This document shows, in pieces, positions 1 through 11,005 of a DNA stretch of 64,000 bases. The number at the start of each line of letters is the position of its first letter. The first letter of the stretch is position 1. The notes beneath the pieces were generated by a model. The model was not told the DNA's origin and searched no databases. It worked only from the letters and a program-made list of their open reading frames with translations. The translations under genes and the position numbers were made by a program. The DNA comes from Pegoplata infirma (taxonomy: Eukaryota > Arthropoda > Insecta > Diptera > Anthomyiidae): contig OY992539.1 in assembly GCA_963921195.1 (NCBI GenBank), positions 133,327,182 to 133,391,181 on the forward strand. Reading direction: 5' to 3'.

Positions 1-917
1 ATTTTTAAAGAAAATTTGATTCTGAATACGATAAGCTTTATCCTGAAGAAATCGGATAACAATTGACAGAGTTGTGATAATTTGTCTAAAAAAGAAAATT
101 TAGATTTTGCAGGAAATCGCCGTTCAGATATCCCAGACAAAAAAAATAATTTTATCATGAGAGGTCATGTACAATATTTTTAAAGGTTTTTGGCGCTTTG
201 AATCAAAATCTGGCCTTTAAATTGCTCTATCTCGTCAGGTTTTTGAGATATTTAACATAAACTGATATATCAAAAACTTAATAAGATAGCGCAATTTGAA
301 GGTCGAATTCGAATTCAGGAGGGCAAAATCCTTTAAAATAATGATACGCGACCGCTTAGTATGTTCGTTTATTTTTTTATTTTTTTTGCCTGGGTTTGTC
401 CGAACGGCAATTTCAAGCAAAATCTTAATTTTCTTTTTTAGAAAAATTATCACAACTCTGTCAATTGTTATCCGATTTTTTCGAAATAAAGCTCATCGTA
501 TTCACAATTAAATTTTCTTTAAGAATAAGTTTATAAATATAAATGTTGTTGAACGAACTATAACAGAAAAAAATCGTTAAACTCAAAAATTTTTCAAAAA
601 ATAACAAAAAATTAGATATTGTTGAAAAAATCAATACATATCTTTCTTATATGTATGGACCAATTCACGCACATGAAAAGCCCTATCCTTTTTCTATCCA
701 AAACAGTTGAAAAATTGAAAATCGGTTAAAAAATGTTTAAGTTACACGTGGTTTAGTGAGAAAAGTCAAAAAAAATCGTTTTTTGACAATAACTTTAAAA
801 TTTGAGGGTGTCTGGCAAGTTTGATGGACATTTTTGTGATCTTTTCGACGAGACCTACAACCTTAACTACCTCATTTTAAAAGTATATTTGATTTTGTGT
901 TTTTTGTAGCACAGTGT
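1..917. mobile_element. Foldback/TIR element, right part (left end outside window)
   Basis: Non-coding repeat. Positions 1 to about 530 form a long imperfect hairpin centred near 265: the text around 10-130 returns as reverse complement around 400-520. From 540 to 917 it matches a second copy at about 32870-33879. Both copies stop at the same terminus, GCACAGTGT followed by TAT, which resembles the ACACTGTGC end of the elements at 35098 and 58294. The end at 917 lies inside the reading frame of the gypsy element, so this element appears to have inserted into it, with TA at 918-919 as the likely target. Short ORFs here are hairpin mirror images, not genes. The superfamily is not established. 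Confidence 0.6.
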
Positions 918-1201
918 TATCTTCTGGATCAGATTCAATTCTAACTTGAACAGGATGTATCAGTGAATTAGGTTCCACTTGATTTTGCTCTATCTGTTGA
1001 TCGGGTTGTGAGGTTAAATTGAACATTTCCAGCAACAATTGTGTTGAGTTCACTGGCTCTTCAACATTGCTGTATCTTTTCTTCAGCTGATTTGCATGAG
1101 ATCGAATTAATTTTTGGTTATTTTTGTCATTTATTAAGACATTATAATTAACAGTTCCCACTCGTTCTATTATTGTTCCAGATACCCATATATATTTATT
1201 A
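918..1201 (-). pseudogene. Ty3/gypsy pol, 3' fragment (integrase C-terminal region), cut off by insertions
   Basis: This is the downstream piece of the retrotransposon gag-pol frame that starts at 8620. The minus-strand frame enters at 1201, directly after the Helitron 3' end, in the same phase it had at 4803, so the insertion alone separates the two pieces. The predicted residues are of the basic and aromatic kind found after the integrase core of Ty3/gypsy elements. The visible stop at 877-879 and the last dozen or so codons come from the foldback element ending at 917, so the native C-terminus, polypurine tract and 3' LTR are not seen; they may lie left of the window. A separate 94-residue gene here is not supported. 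Confidence 0.75.
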
Positions 1202-1214
1202 CTAGCTTACCATC

Positions 1215-1232
1215 CCGGTACTTCGTTACCGG
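1215..1232 (-). terminator. Helitron copy 1 3'-terminal hairpin
   Basis: Six-base-pair perfect stem (CCGGTA/TACCGG) with a 6-nt loop, 12 bp from the CTAG terminus on the minus strand. In Helitrons this hairpin acts as a stop signal for rolling-circle transposition. It is a transposon terminator, not a transcriptional one. Confidence 0.8.
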
Positions 1233-2389
1233 TTGTATTGAATACCGAATAATAGAAGGATCAGGATTACTCTATGAATTCAAAAAATTCCCCTAGATAG
1301 TCTTTGTTTTATTTACTTGTGGACGCTTACGTCGTTCATAAAATAATATTTCAATGAATAATTTAAACAATACAATTTGAATAACTTCGCTGGTACGTTA
1401 TCATGTGCGTTCCGGTGAAAAAAAGATATTGACAATTTTCGAGCCCTTATATCAGGTTTTTGGATTTAAAGTGAATAAATATTTCAGTGAAAAAAGAAAT
1501 GGGAATAAAAATAAGTTTGAGTGAAAAAACATATAGGGAGAAAAAATATGGAATAAAAAAAGTTAAATACGATAAATTTGAGTAAAAATTATCATTCCAT
1601 ATTGTTCCCTGCTCTATTTCATTTCGATCCCCGTTCTACTCCATTTCATTTCCAATTCCATCTCCTTTTGTTCCATGCAAGTTTCATTCCTCTCCGTATA
1701 ATATGCGTTAAAGAAATAAAAATTTATATTGTCGTTATTTTATAGATATGAAAAGTATCATTTTACACCACTTTTACCAGGTACCCCTTTTTATCCTAAA
1801 ATTTTAAATTTTAAAATATGGCTGTTATTTCTGGGGCTTTTAGTTTAATAGTTAGATAGGTAAAAATAACCATTTGCCACCTCTTCCCTTAAAATTAAAT
1901 TTTCCAAAAAACCTTTTTTTTTGTGCTAGTTGATCCTATATTTAAAGTATCAAGTTTCTGAACCATTATTTCAAGAAATATAAGAATAACCAAATTTACA
2001 CTTCTTTATCCCCTTTACAAGCAGTCGCGACCCTTAAAAAAAGAATTTCCTAAAATAAAGCATTCAAAATGTCAGTGCCTAGGATCATTACTTCATGAAA
2101 TATAAAAAGTATCAAAAAACCCTTTTTTATACCTCTAGAAACGGATTTTTTTAAAAAATACTTTAGCAGAATGTTTTTTTCACCGAAGTACCCTACATTC
2201 CAAAATTCAAGCTTCTGAGGTCATTATTATAGGAACAAAAAAAGTACCAAAAGTACACTTTCTTACCCCCGTTAGAAACGGAATTTCCAAAAAGTATTTC
2301 TTCCAGAAAGTTTTTTTCTTCATCGAAAAATCCTACATTCCATATTTAAATTTTCTAGGATCATTGTTTCAGCACTTTCGGTACTTTAA

Positions 2390-3746
2390 ATAAAAGGTAC
2401 TTTATATTAAAGGTAATTTTTGTAAAAGGTTTTTATAAAAGGTACTTTTTATAAAAGGTACTTTTTATAAAAGGTACTTTTTATAAAAGGTACTTTTTAT
2501 AAAAGGTACTTTTTATAAAAGGTACTTTTTATAAAAGGTACTTTTTATAAAAGGTACTTTTTATAAAAGGTACTTTTTATAAAAGGTACTTTTTATAAAA
2601 GGTACTTTTTATAAAAGGTACTTTTTATAAAAGGTACTTTTTATAAAAGGTACTTTTTATAAAAGGTACTTTTTATAAAAGGTACTTTTTATAAAAGGTA
2701 CTTTTTATAAAAGGTACTTTTTATAAAAGGTACTTTTTATAAAAGGTACTTTTTATAAAAGGTACTTTTTATAAAAGGTACTTTTTATAAAAGGTACTTT
2801 TTATAAAAGGTACTTTTTATAAAAGGTACTTTTTATAAAAGGTACTTTTTATAAAATGTACTTTTTATAAAAGGTACTTTTTATAAAAGGTACTTTTTAT
2901 AAAAGGTACTTTTAATAAAAGGTACTTTTTATAAAAGGTACTTTTTATAAAAGGTACTTTTAATAAAAGGTACTTTTTATAAAAGGTAGTTTTTATAAAA
3001 GGTACTTTTCATAAAAGGTACTTTTTATAAAAGGTACTTTTTATAAAAGGTACTTTTTATAAAAGGTATTTTTTATAAAAGGTACTTTTTATAAAAAATA
3101 CTTTTTATAAAAGGTACTTTTTATAAAAGGTACTTTTTATAAAAGGTACTTTTTATAAAAGGTACTTTTTATAAAAGGTACTTTTTATAAAAGGAACTTT
3201 TTATAAAAGGTACTTTTTATAAAAGGTACTTTTTATAAAAGGTACTTTTTATAAAAGGTACTTTTTATAAAAGGTACTTTTTATAAAAGGTACTTTTTAT
3301 AAAAGGTACTTTATAAAAGGTACTTTTTATAAAAGGTACTTTTTATAAAAGGTACTTTTTATAAAAGGTACTTTTTATAAAAGGTACTTTTTATAAAAGG
3401 TACTTTTTATAAAAGGTACTTTTTATAAAAGGTACTTTTTATAAAAGGTACTTTTTATAAAAGGTACTTTTTATAAAAGGTACTTTTTATAAAAGGTACT
3501 TTTTATAAAAGGTACTTTTTATAAAAGGTACTTTTTATAAAAGGTACTTTTTATAAGAGGTACTTTTTATAAAAGGTACTTTTTATAAAAGGTACTTTTT
3601 ATAAAAGGTATTTTTATAAAAGGTACTTTTTATAAAAGGTACTTTTTATAAAAGGTACTTTTTATAAAAGGTACTTTTTATAAGAGGTACTTTTTATAAA
3701 AGGTACTTTTTATAAAAGGTACTTTTTATAAAAGGTACTTTTTTAA
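2390..3746. repeat. 16-bp minisatellite GGTACTTTTTATAAAA inside Helitron copy 1
   Basis: Roughly 80 tandem head-to-tail units of GGTACTTTTTATAAAA with few substitutions (for example single-base changes near 2857, 2914 and 2988) and a few length changes (near 3310 and 3610). The same array in the sister Helitron at 50034-50482 has only about 28 units. Array length is therefore the main difference between the two copies. Confidence 0.95.
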
Positions 3747-3959
3747 AAAAATAATTTTTATAAACGGTACAGAATTTTCAGAAGGTACTTGTTCCAGATT
3801 TTTTTATTTTACTAAAGGATTCTACATTCTAAATTTCAAGATTGAATTACCATTATTTTAGTAAATAAAAAAAAGTACCAAAAGTACACTTTTTTACCCA
3901 TTTTACTCCCGTAGAATCTACATTGGAAAAAACCCAGCCGTAGTGAATCTTTTTTCCCG

Positions 3960-4735
3960 GAAGTGAACCGAAATTGCAAATTTCCAGTTTCTAGAACCAT
4001 TATATCAGGAGATATAAAAAGTACCAAAAGTACAGTTTTTTACCCCTCAGAATCAACACTGGCAAAAATCCAGCCTTATTGGATCTATATTTCGGGAGGT
4101 GAACATTCAGTCCAAATTTCAAGTCTCTATGACCATTATTTCAGGAGATATAAAAAGTACCAAAAGTACAGATTTTTACCCTTTTTACCCCCTTAGAACC
4201 AACATTGGCAAAAACCCAGCCTTACTGGACCTAAATTCCATAATATCAACATACAGTCCAAATTTCAAGTCTCTATGACCATTATTTCAGGAGATATAAA
4301 AAGTACCAAAAGTACAGTTTTTTACCCTTTTTACCCCCTTAGAATCAACACTGGCAAAAATCCAGCCTTAGTGGATCTATATTTCGGCAGGTGAACATAC
4401 AGTCCAAATTTCAAGTCTCTATGACCATTATTTCAGGAGATATAAAAAGTACCAAAAGTACAGTTTTTTACCCTTTTTACCCCCTTAGAATCAACACTGG
4501 CAAAAATCCAGCCTTGGCGGTTCTATATTCCGGGAGGTGAACATGCAGTCCAAATTTCAAGTCTCTACGACCATTATTTCAGGAGATATAAAAAGTACCA
4601 AAAGTACAGTTTTTTACCCTTTTTACCCCCTTAGAATCAACGTTGGCAAAAATCCAGCCTTAGTGGATCTATATTCCGGGAGGTGAACCTACAGTCCAAA
4701 TTTCAAGTCTCTAGCTTCAGCGGTTTGGGCTGGGC
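3960..4735. repeat. 146-bp tandem repeat block in Helitron copy 1
   Basis: The landmark CAGTCCAAATTTCAAG recurs at 4108, 4254, 4400, 4546 and 4692, exactly 146 bp apart, with a more diverged unit before it. Each unit also carries AGGAGATATAAAAAGTACC and TTTTTACCCCCTTAGAA. Sister copy 2 has the same block with two more units. Tandem repeats of about 150 bp are known inside Helitron-related DINE-1 elements of Drosophila; the comparison is by organisation only. Confidence 0.92.
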
Positions 4736-4802
4736 GATGATGAATCAGTCAATAAGTCAGTCAGTCAGTCAGTCAGTCACATTACTCTTTTATATATATA
4801 GA

Positions 4803-7800
4803 TTTCTAAAAATTTGGGCATATACCTTTTCATCTTTCTCGAAAGCTTTAGCTTTTGCGCCATGTTTCCTATTGAAAATTAGCTCTTGGTTAACATTACG
4901 GTTTATATTTACAATTTCTGTATGAGGTTTAAGTAAATCCAAAGTTGTTTTTATTTTCCGTTGAAGAAATAATTCAGCTGGTGATTTTGACTCTGACCTC
5001 GGTGTAGATCTATACGTTTGCAGAAATGTTTCCAAGTTCTCCTTACTTGTCCCCTCGTTTTTAAGTTTTTCCAGCGCACGTTTTAAAGTAGCAACAAAAC
5101 GTTCTGCTTGTCCGTTAGATTGCGGGTGGTAAGGTGCTGTTCTTAAGTGTATGATTCCCCGATCCGTGACAAATTTGTTGAATTGAGCACTTACGAACTG
5201 AGTGCCATTATCGGATACTACAGTGTCGGGGTTTCCATACCTAGCAAACATTTCAGTTAGTTTTGAAATTATAGTTGATGATGTTATATTTGAAATTTCG
5301 AAAATTTCTGGACACTTTGAAAATGAGTCAACTATAACGAAATAGTATAACCCATTGCATGGACCTGCAATGTCAATGTGAATGCGTTCCATAGGCTTAG
5401 TTGTTAACGGCCATGACTGAAGAGTGTGCTTTACAGGTGCTGAGCACGTTATAGCACATTGATGACAATTACGCACAAAACTGACTATGTCTTCATCGAT
5501 ACCAGGCCAGTACACATGGCTTCTTGCTAAAGATTTCATTCGTTCCTTACCTGGGTGTCCTCGATGAAGTTGTTTTAGAATACAGTTTCTTAAACTCGAT
5601 GGAATTACAATCCTGTCATTGAACATAAGACATCCTTGAACAACAGAAAGTTGATCTCTTCTTGAAAAGTACGGAGCAAGTTCAGATTGCGTATTGTTGT
5701 TCCAACCATTTTTAAGCGATGTAATAATTGATTGAAGAATTTTGCATTTATTTGTAGCTTTGAAAACCATATTAAATGTAATTGGAAGAGTTGTAAAATG
5801 ATCACTCAGTGCTGCTGAACAATCATCTTCCAATGAAGCACAAGCAATTACAACGTCTTCATCAGGCTTCAGATTTGTATCGATGAGTCTTGATAAAACA
5901 TCAACACAACCAAATTCTTTTGTGTTAATATACTGGATTTTGAAATCGTACATCATGAGTGTTAACGCCCAACGTTGAAGTCTATTTGCTGCATAAGCTG
6001 GTATACCTGTTTTGCTTCCAAAAATTGCCAAAAGCGGTTTGTGATCGGTACATAAAATGAATTGCCGACCATATATGTATCGATGAAATTTTTTTACAGC
6101 AAAAATCAGTGCAAGGCCCTCTTTTTCTATTTGAGAGTAGTTTTTCTCAGCTGGTGTTAACGTTCTTGAAGCATGAGCTATGACCTTTTCTGATTTATCA
6201 GGAAATACGTGGCATATGAATGCGCCAATACCCTTACCTGATGCATCTGCTGCAACCTTAATTGGTAATTCTGGTTTGTAATGGGTTAATAGCAATTCTG
6301 AATTCAAAATATATTTGAATTGTTGAAACGATTTTTGACATGACGTTGACCAGTTGAATTTAACTCCATCCTTTAACAGATTATCAAGTGGTGCTCGTAA
6401 ATTGCTCATTTGATGAATATATTTACCAAAGTAGTTTATGGACCCAAGAAATGACCTCAATTCAGATGTATCCTTAGGTGGTGGCAAATCCAATATGACT
6501 TGGATTTTGTCAGGATCTGGACGTAAACCATGTTGAGACATTATGTTGCCTAGATATTTGACTTCTTTGGCAAAAAATTTACATTTCTCAAATTTGATAT
6601 GGAAATTGTATTCTCGAAGCTTTTGGAGTACTTTGTTTACATTGTCCAAATGCTTTTCTACGGTTGAACCACCAATAATAATGTCGTCTATATATGCTGC
6701 TGCATCGTCTATACCCGTGAGCATTGTATCCATGATTTGTTGAAAAGCGCCAGGAGCACTTTTAACACCAGGAGCTAGGCGGTTGAATGTATATAGACCT
6801 TTGTGAGTGTTTATGGTTAGAAGCTTGGCTGAATCAGATGTAACTTCCGTTTGTAGATATGCGTCGGAAAGATCAATATGAGTAAATATACAACTGTTAC
6901 TTATTTTGTTATATAGATCTTCTGGTCTGTGAAGAGGATATTGATGTGGTTCTAAACTATCATTTAGGCCAGTTGAGTAATCCCCACATATGCGAACTTC
7001 TCCATTTGGCTTTTTTACAGCTACTATAGGAGCTGCCCAATCCGAGAAATCAACTGGTGAAATTACTCCCAGAGAATTTAAACGTTGAAGTTCATCTTCT
7101 ATAAGTGGAAGCATGGCATAAGCCACAGGTCGTTTTGCTCGAAAAATTGGTTTGACATCTTTCTTTAGGTGTAGTTGAACCTTTGTCTTTGTGCATTTAG
7201 CTGGTGTATCTTGAAATATGTCAGAGAAATCAGTTCTTATTTTGGATAAGACGTCAGGACTGACTTCAGCTTGCTTCATTTGACAACAAATTGAGTTAAG
7301 TGGTTGGTCCCATAAACGAAAGACATCACATAAATCTGTACCAAAAATAAAAAGCGTATCAAATTCTACAACGAAAAGTTTACATATTTGTACTTCACCT
7401 TTTAGCCTTACTTGACAATCAAACTCGGCTAAAAGTTTGATTTTATTGTTGGATGCGCTTGTAACATAACGATTGTTGAATTGTTTCCCTGGATTACCCA
7501 TTTTATCCCAAAGTGACTTTCCAATCATTGAGATATCTGAGGCTGTATCAATTTGCAGTTTGACTTCAAATCCAGGGTCATCTTGAGTTAACGGCAAACA
7601 ATTTATGTTAACTTTTACGTATTTACGCCTTGAAGCGTGTGAAATTTTACTGATTTGAACAATATTTGTTTTTGGAGCGCCTGTGTTGCTCTTAGGATTC
7701 TTGGTTTTCTTTTTATAAGAAAATTTGTTTTGATTTGATTTATCTTTACCTGAGGTTTTACAGTAGCCTTCCTTATGACCCACCACATTACACTGATTGC

Positions 7801-8620
7801 ATTTATGATTGATGAAACTACAATATTTTGCGTAATGCATTGAACCACAATTCCAACATGGAGTCTTTGGAACGTTATTTGCATCACCTGGTTTGGATTT
7901 TTGATTATTCGATTTGGATTTGATTGCATGAACGGTTGTTGTTGTATTATCTTCCACCATAGCAGTATCCCGTTTTAAATTCATGAGTCTTTGAGCCGTT
8001 GATACCAATTTGTTGACATTTTGATTTGAATCGTCTTCCAACAATGACAAAGACTTCATACGAACCTCAACATCTGAATGTGATTGTAGTCCGCAGACGA
8101 AAACAAGACATTTGAATTGATCTGCATTCATTTCAGATAATTTGAACCCTTCACATGCTTCATTAACACGAGCTGCATATGAAATTAAATCTTCTTGAGG
8201 ATTTTTCACTGTTTGCAGACATTTGTAACGAAAACTGAACAATGATTCTTGTACACCAAACATTTCCTTTAGAGTTTTTACGGTATCAGCAAACGTTAGG
8301 TCCCTCGAATTTTTAGGAAGAATGTAGGCAGCGTATTTTCCATAAGCAATGGTGTTAAAGTTTCTCATTAAAAGTCTTACTCGTGCTGCGTCATTTAAAT
8401 CCTTACCATCTACCAAGAAAATATCCTCGTGACGGTTGTACCAAACATTGAAAGTGATTGAATTGGCTGGGTCGTAAGAAAATTCAGCGATACTATTCGA
8501 TAACTTGTCCATCAATTGTTCTTGATTTACTGGAATTCCTCCAGCTAATCTTTCTAGGATCTGGCTTTGCCTTTCCAATAATTGCAATAGTGCATGATTT
8601 GCTTGTTGATTTGCTTCCAT
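4803..8620 (-). pseudogene. Ty3/gypsy retrotransposon gag-pol polyprotein, interrupted
   Basis: Single-frame Gag-Pol of an LTR retrotransposon. Order, with rough residue numbers: Gag domain (1-250); two zinc knuckles (about 255-287; the first is CX2CX3HX4C, one residue shorter than usual, the second CX2CX4HX4C); aspartic protease with DTAS in place of the common DTG (about 356); reverse transcriptase with YIDD (about 645); RNase H (about 790-900, including TDHKP); integrase HHCC zinc domain (about 1020-1055); and the DDE core (HID about 1082, SDNGTQF about 1138, NGQAERF about 1171). All catalytic motifs are present and I see no internal stop. The frame is open further upstream, but the first ATG is at 8620, just after the putative primer-binding site. 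The frame ends artificially 12 bp inside the Helitron. Single-ORF layout and DTAS suggest a Mag- or CsRn1-like clade; clade unproven. Confidence 0.9.
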
Positions 8621-8622
8621 TA

Positions 8623-8634
8623 TCCTCGTCGCCA
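8623..8634 (-). promoter_or_regulatory. Putative primer-binding site of the gypsy element
   Basis: The minus strand reads TGGCGACGAGGA immediately before the gag ATG at 8620. A tract beginning TGG, complementary to the CCA end of a tRNA, just downstream of the 5' LTR is where Ty3/gypsy elements prime minus-strand cDNA. The tRNA is not identified. The position makes the ATG at 8620 the likely start. Confidence 0.5.
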
Positions 8635-8639
8635 CAAAT

Positions 8640-9310
8640 TGTTACGGTTTGTAATAACAAATTATCAAATTTAGAAAAGAATTGGTTTATTGTATTCAAA
8701 AGATTTAACAAGAATGAAAATAATTTTGAAAATATTTGAAAACACTGACAACATTTAAAATCAATGTTTTTATGTTTTGAATATAAAATTATTAATACAG
8801 TAGAAGTTGCAAGTGTTCCACTACAACAGAAATCCTACTGATGATTCCCTTCGGCAGGGGATGAAAGCGCTATAGGAAGCCCAAGTGCCTTCACGGCAAT
8901 TTTCGAGCGGGGGAGTTTATATTTTGATCTTTGTGGATAATTGTGTGGCGTGGTATATTTTTTCGGAGTAGTTTATTTATTTTATTTTTTATGGTTTTTA
9001 TGCGGGAATTTATGTGTTGTATTATTTTATTATTATCACTATTAGTTGTGAATTACATGCAATTTGTGGCAGTCCCGCTTAAATGGGCCAGTGAAAAATC
9101 TCAAGAGCAACACTTTCGGCTGGTGAAGTATCCGTTCTATATTTACTTCTTTGTTTTCGAGGCTTCATTATATGACAAATTTTCTTGATTGGGTTGCCAA
9201 GTTCCCAGTCTCTGGTCAATTGTGTTACCCCTAAATTATGACCAGTGTCATGAGGGGTGGCGTCATTAGACAATTGTATATGAACATTTCCAAATTCATA
9301 CATTTTCACT
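8640..9310 (-). other. Region expected to hold the 5' LTR of the gypsy element (outer border undefined)
   Basis: The inner LTR edge should lie at about 8640, where the minus strand ends ...CGTAACA before the primer-binding site. The outer edge cannot be set because no second LTR copy is in the window: the 3' side is lost beyond the foldback element at 1-917. The region is more GC-rich than most of the window (for example 8840-8915) and has no convincing coding frame. How far the LTR extends toward 9310 is a guess. Confidence 0.35.
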
Positions 9311-9322
9311 AATTAAATTAGG

Positions 9323-9529
9323 TACCTTTTAACCCCAGGAAGGGCCAATGGTCTTGCAGAACGCATTGGAATATTAAGACCGCTTACTATAAGTCAGACA
9401 TCTACCAGGGAGCCGCTGGATGCCAGACAAACGCTTCTGGATTTTTATTATATTGTTGAAGTCACCCAATTGGATTATGATAATTACCAACATTTTACTA
9501 AAATTTTGACCATTTTTAATGAGGAATAA
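9323..9529 (+). CDS. Possible terminal exon or exon-like remnant, unknown product
   Basis: An open frame of 68 codons with no ATG ends at TAA 9527-9529. It is preceded by a splice-acceptor-like tract: CTAAT at 9309-9313, then AATTAG ending at 9321. The predicted peptide has protein-like composition, including the segment REPLDARQTLLDFYYIVEV, unlike the low-complexity shadows elsewhere. I do not recognise a family. It sits between the gypsy 5' region and the ATT microsatellite, and no upstream exon is identified. It could be the last exon of a host gene, a piece of a retroelement, or a chance frame. Confidence 0.3.
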   Translation, partial: YLLTPGRANGLAERIGILRPLTISQTSTREPLDARQTLLDFYYIVEVTQLDYDNYQHFTKILTIFNEE

Positions 9530-9610
9530 GTTTGTTACGAGTATTCCAAGAAATTTTCAGGCATTTTTTTACGAATAAAGATGTTGCTAAAACTTTTGAC
9601 GTTTTGATTG

Positions 9611-10450
<840 letters not shown>

Positions 10451-10454
10451 TAAT

Positions 10455-11005
10455 CACGTTTTATTGCTCATTTTGGGTATTTTTGAGGGAATCTCGGGCA
10501 CCTTTTGTCGTATGGGGGAGCGGGTCGCAGTGAGTATTTTCCGTTCGGGTTTAAAGTGGTACGTTGGCGGACAGAGCGACATAGCTTTTTGATGTTTGGG
10601 TTCGTCCATGTGCCGTATTGTCTTTAGGCTCCCTTGGGGTTGTTGTGGACTTGGTAGATCTGAGACCCACATTATTTTTACCTGCAGTAGGTTTTGAGCA
10701 ATGATTTAGGTAGTTGTTAGAAAATGTTGGATGGCCATGTTGATTTCAGTGAATATATCCCAGGGATTGTAGAAAAAAATTATTTTTTAAATTCCTTCGT
10801 CCAGTTTGTGTGGAGCAATATGAATTTAGCGTATTTCAAGAAAATGTGTTTTTATCAAAATGTTTGACTAAATTATAGTTGTGAGCACCATTTTAGTGAG
10901 TATCACCACACAGTGATTGGATGGTATAAAAATTCATCGATTTAATGAAAGTTACATAAGTTTGTCTTCAATGAAATTTTTATTCAAAGCGTATTATTAA
11001 ACATG
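10455..11005. other. Unassigned sequence, partly moderate GC
   Basis: 10455-10760 has a more balanced composition than its surroundings and matches no other repeat seen in the window, so it may be single-copy. No frame longer than about 70 codons, splice pattern or RNA gene was recognised. 10760-11005 is AT-rich with nothing identifiable. Confidence 0.4.

Larger units (their letters stand above)
1202..4802 (-). mobile_element. Non-autonomous Helitron, copy 1
   Basis: Read on the minus strand it begins TCTATATATATAAAAG at 4802 and ends CTAG at 1202. The flanks are A (4803) and T (1201), the canonical Helitron A^T insertion with no target duplication. A perfect 6-bp hairpin (CCGGTA, loop ACGAAG, TACCGG; 1215-1232) lies 12 bp inside the CTAG end, as the family requires. 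It has no Rep/helicase coding capacity. A second copy at 48842-51825 is nearly identical outside its internal arrays. Internal parts on the plus strand: a unique segment, a 16-bp minisatellite (about 2390-3746) and a 146-bp tandem block (about 3960-4735). It interrupts the gypsy pol frame. It was presumably moved by an autonomous Helitron elsewhere. Confidence 0.88.

Noticed and set aside
296..511. Pair of ORFs (235-453 minus, 296-511 plus) resembling one at 32635-32865
   Set aside because: All lie in the hairpin of the same foldback family; similarity reflects the repeat, and the frames are AT-biased without domain features.
877..1161. Independent 94-residue gene on the minus strand
   Set aside because: It is the continuation of the gypsy pol frame after the Helitron, ending in foldback sequence.
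3960..4735. CRISPR-like regular spacing
   Set aside because: The whole 146-bp unit is repeated, not short repeats with unique spacers, and the block lies in a Helitron of a eukaryote.
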